NCBI GenBank assembly: GCA_964410285.1
Contig: CAYPFR010000007.1
Span: 1-64,000 of the forward strand
DNA length: 64,000 nucleotides
Reading direction: 5' to 3'
From: Fretibacter sp964410285
GTDB lineage: Bacteria; Pseudomonadota; Alphaproteobacteria; Caulobacterales; Maricaulaceae
In this document: piece after piece, positions 62,571 to 64,000 of the stretch
How the letters are laid out: each line of letters starts with the position of its first letter
Position numbering within the stretch: the first letter of the stretch is position 1
Position numbers and translations under genes: made by a program
Notes under the pieces: generated by a model
The model's database searches: none
What the model was told of the DNA's origin: nothing
What the model saw: only the letters and a program-made list of their open reading frames with translations

Positions 62571-63974
62571 TTATAATCCGAGCGAGCGGTAATGCAGGGC
62601 GATATCGTCAATCGCACGGTAGAATGCCGCCGTGCGGTAATCTTCAAGCTCAGGCCGCTCGGCAAGAAGATTACGAATTTGGGTAAAGCCTTGACGCATC
62701 GTGTCATCAAGCCCCGCGCGAACGAGATCTAGCTCCTCTGCGCCGTCGACATAATCTTTGCGGAAACTTCGGCTGAATTTAAGGCCGCCTTGGCCCTCTA
62801 GCGCGCCCAGTAGAAGCGCGGCTTTATTTTCTTCGCGGCGTCGCTGCAAGCGGCCAAAGCGGATGTGATTGACGTTTTTGACCCATTCAAAATAGGATAC
62901 GACCACCCCGCCGGCATTGGCCAGCATATCTGGAATAATGATAATTCCCTTATCGCGCAGTACCTTGTCTGCGATCGCGGTAACCGGTCCGTTCGCGGCT
63001 TCGACGATTAATTTGGTTTTGATGGAATGGGCATTGTCTTTGTTAATCACGCCTTCCATGGCAGCGGGTATCAAAATATCACAACGGTCCGCCAGCGCAG
63101 TCTCATCCGTGGTGACTTTGCCGCCTTTAAATTCCGCGAGAGGTTCACCCGAAAGCATATGTTGCTTTAAATCTTCGATGTTTACGCCTTTGGCGTTGCG
63201 CACCACGCCGTCTCTTTCGATCACGGTTATGACTTTGGCCCCGTCTTCTTCCGATAGGAATTTGGCGGCGTGATAACCCACATTGCCAAGGCCTTGCACA
63301 ACGATTTTCTTCCCGTCCAAATCACCGCGCAGCTTCGCGCGTTTCTTGTCGTCAGCATGACGGAAAAACTCCTGACAGATATATTGTACGCCGCGGCCTG
63401 TGGCCTCTGTGCGTCCTTCAATGCCGCCAAGATGCACCGGCTTTCCGGTGACGCAAGCGGCGCTATCGATATCTGTGCGGTTAAGGCGGCGATATTCATC
63501 CACCATCCATGCCATCTCCCGCTCCCCTGTGCCCATATCGGGGGCAGGAACATTTTGCGACGGATGGATAAGGTCACGCTTGGCGAGCTCAAAAGTAAAG
63601 CGGCGGGTGATACGCTCCAGTTCTTCTGCGTCCCATTGTGAGGGATCAATACAAAGCCCGCCTTTGGACCCGCCAAAGGGGAGATCAACAAGGGCCGTTT
63701 TATAGGTCATCAGCGCAGCCAGCGCCTCGACCTCGTCTTGATTGACCGCCAATGAATAACGTATGCCGCCTTTGACAGGCTCTTTATGCTCTGAATGGAT
63801 AGCGCGGTAGCCGGTAAATGTGTGGACCTCCCCGCGCAGCTTAACGCCGAAACGCACGGTATATGTCGCGTTACAAACCCGTATCTTTTCAAGCAGTTTG
63901 GGCGAGACGTCCATAAAACTGCCAGCGCGATTAAACATCACGTCAACAGATTGGGAGAAATTCAGCTCTTTCAT
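62571..63974 (-). CDS. gdhA: Glutamate dehydrogenase
   Basis: This 467-residue Glu/Leu/Phe/Val dehydrogenase carries the catalytic lysine K104 in LPFGGSKGGLCIDP, with K92 nearby, NVPAPDMGTG and a Rossmann VQGLGNVGYHAAKFL. It oxidises glutamate to 2-oxoglutarate with NAD(P). The C-terminal length fits an NAD-type hexameric enzyme. It is convergent with mccA, 13 bases from its stop, and its start is 26 bases from the window's right edge. Confidence 0.92.
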   Translation of the reverse strand: MKELNFSQSVDVMFNRAGSFMDVSPKLLEKIRVCNATYTVRFGVKLRGEVHTFTGYRAIHSEHKEPVKGGIRYSLAVNQDEVEALAALMTYKTALVDLPFGGSKGGLCIDPSQWDAEELERITRRFTFELAKRDLIHPSQNVPAPDMGTGEREMAWMVDEYRRLNRTDIDSAACVTGKPVHLGGIEGRTEATGRGVQYICQEFFRHADDKKRAKLRGDLDGKKIVVQGLGNVGYHAAKFLSEEDGAKVITVIERDGVVRNAKGVNIEDLKQHMLSGEPLAEFKGGKVTTDETALADRCDILIPAAMEGVINKDNAHSIKTKLIVEAANGPVTAIADKVLRDKGIIIIPDMLANAGGVVVSYFEWVKNVNHIRFGRLQRRREENKAALLLGALEGQGGLKFSRSFRKDYVDGAEELDLVRAGLDDTMRQGFTQIRNLLAERPELEDYRTAAFYRAIDDIALHYRSLGL

Positions 63975-64000
63975 TTTAACCTCATGCCGCCGAGGGGCGT

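Overview
The window looks like a piece of chromosome from a marine-type, heterotrophic alphaproteobacterium (possibly Hyphomonadaceae/Caulobacterales-like; I infer this from gene content and about 50% GC and cannot fix it further). Supporting traits are a CysD plus fused CysN-CysC sulfate pair, an NAD-type glutamate dehydrogenase, a leucine/isovalerate catabolic set, a meta-cleavage lower pathway and a large export-polysaccharide locus. I saw no rRNA, tRNA, CRISPR array, transposase or integrase.

Region by region: (1) 1-4270 is a small AT-rich accessory island carrying a type IV toxin-antitoxin pair (AbiEii/AbiEi) and, divergently, an AAA ATPase fused to a DUF4435/TOPRIM-like domain, which resembles a single-gene PARIS defence system. 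(2) 4279-10025 holds acyl-CoA catabolism: MaoC hydratase and isovaleryl-CoA dehydrogenase leftward; a TetR regulator, both subunits of a 3-oxoacid CoA-transferase, a thiolase and a CitE-type lyase rightward, with a perfect palindrome in the divergent promoter. (3) 10193-15295 has a 47-residue membrane peptide and then a compact five-gene set: an archaeo-eukaryotic-type primase/polymerase fused to a HAD phosphatase, two unrecognised proteins, an ATP-dependent DNA ligase and an EEP-family nuclease/phosphatase. Polymerase, end-cleaning phosphatase, nuclease and ligase in one operon look like a self-contained nucleic-acid repair or conflict pathway. This is my best candidate for an undescribed system. 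(4) 15417-19406 is a catechol meta-cleavage lower pathway (hydratase, acetylating acetaldehyde dehydrogenase, aldolase) plus a ferredoxin reductase, probably from a leaderless mRNA; 19586-21463 is a GH42 beta-galactosidase.

(5) 21517-42138 is a 20-kb surface-polysaccharide locus. It has a bacillosamine-type sugar start (4,6-dehydratase, aminotransferase, PglC-like phosphosugar transferase), Wza and Wzc export/co-polymerase proteins, GDP-fucose synthesis (Gmd, Fcl), a CTP-transferase plus LicD pair suggesting phospho-alcohol decoration, a NodB-like deacetylase, two GT2 glycosyltransferases, two FkbM methyltransferases, two Wzy/ligase-like membrane proteins and a Wzx-like flippase.

(6) 42534-45544 is sulfate activation, with an extra helical DNA-binding-like domain on CysD. 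(7) 45572-57961 is mixed housekeeping: FolD, an exported Arg-rich protein, a probable small RNA, MurI, a YqaA membrane protein, a PstSCAB phosphate importer, a cupin/JmjC-like protein, a membrane-anchored GH24 lysozyme and MgtE. (8) 58110-62557 is methylcrotonyl-CoA carboxylase with an enoyl-CoA hydratase, which completes the leucine route begun in region 2, and 62571-63974 is glutamate dehydrogenase.

Catabolic logic: isovaleryl-CoA is oxidised by the dehydrogenase at 4761, carboxylated and hydrated by the genes at 58110-62557, and the resulting acetoacetate can be activated and split by the CoA-transferase and thiolase at 6665-9206. HMG-CoA lyase is not in the window.
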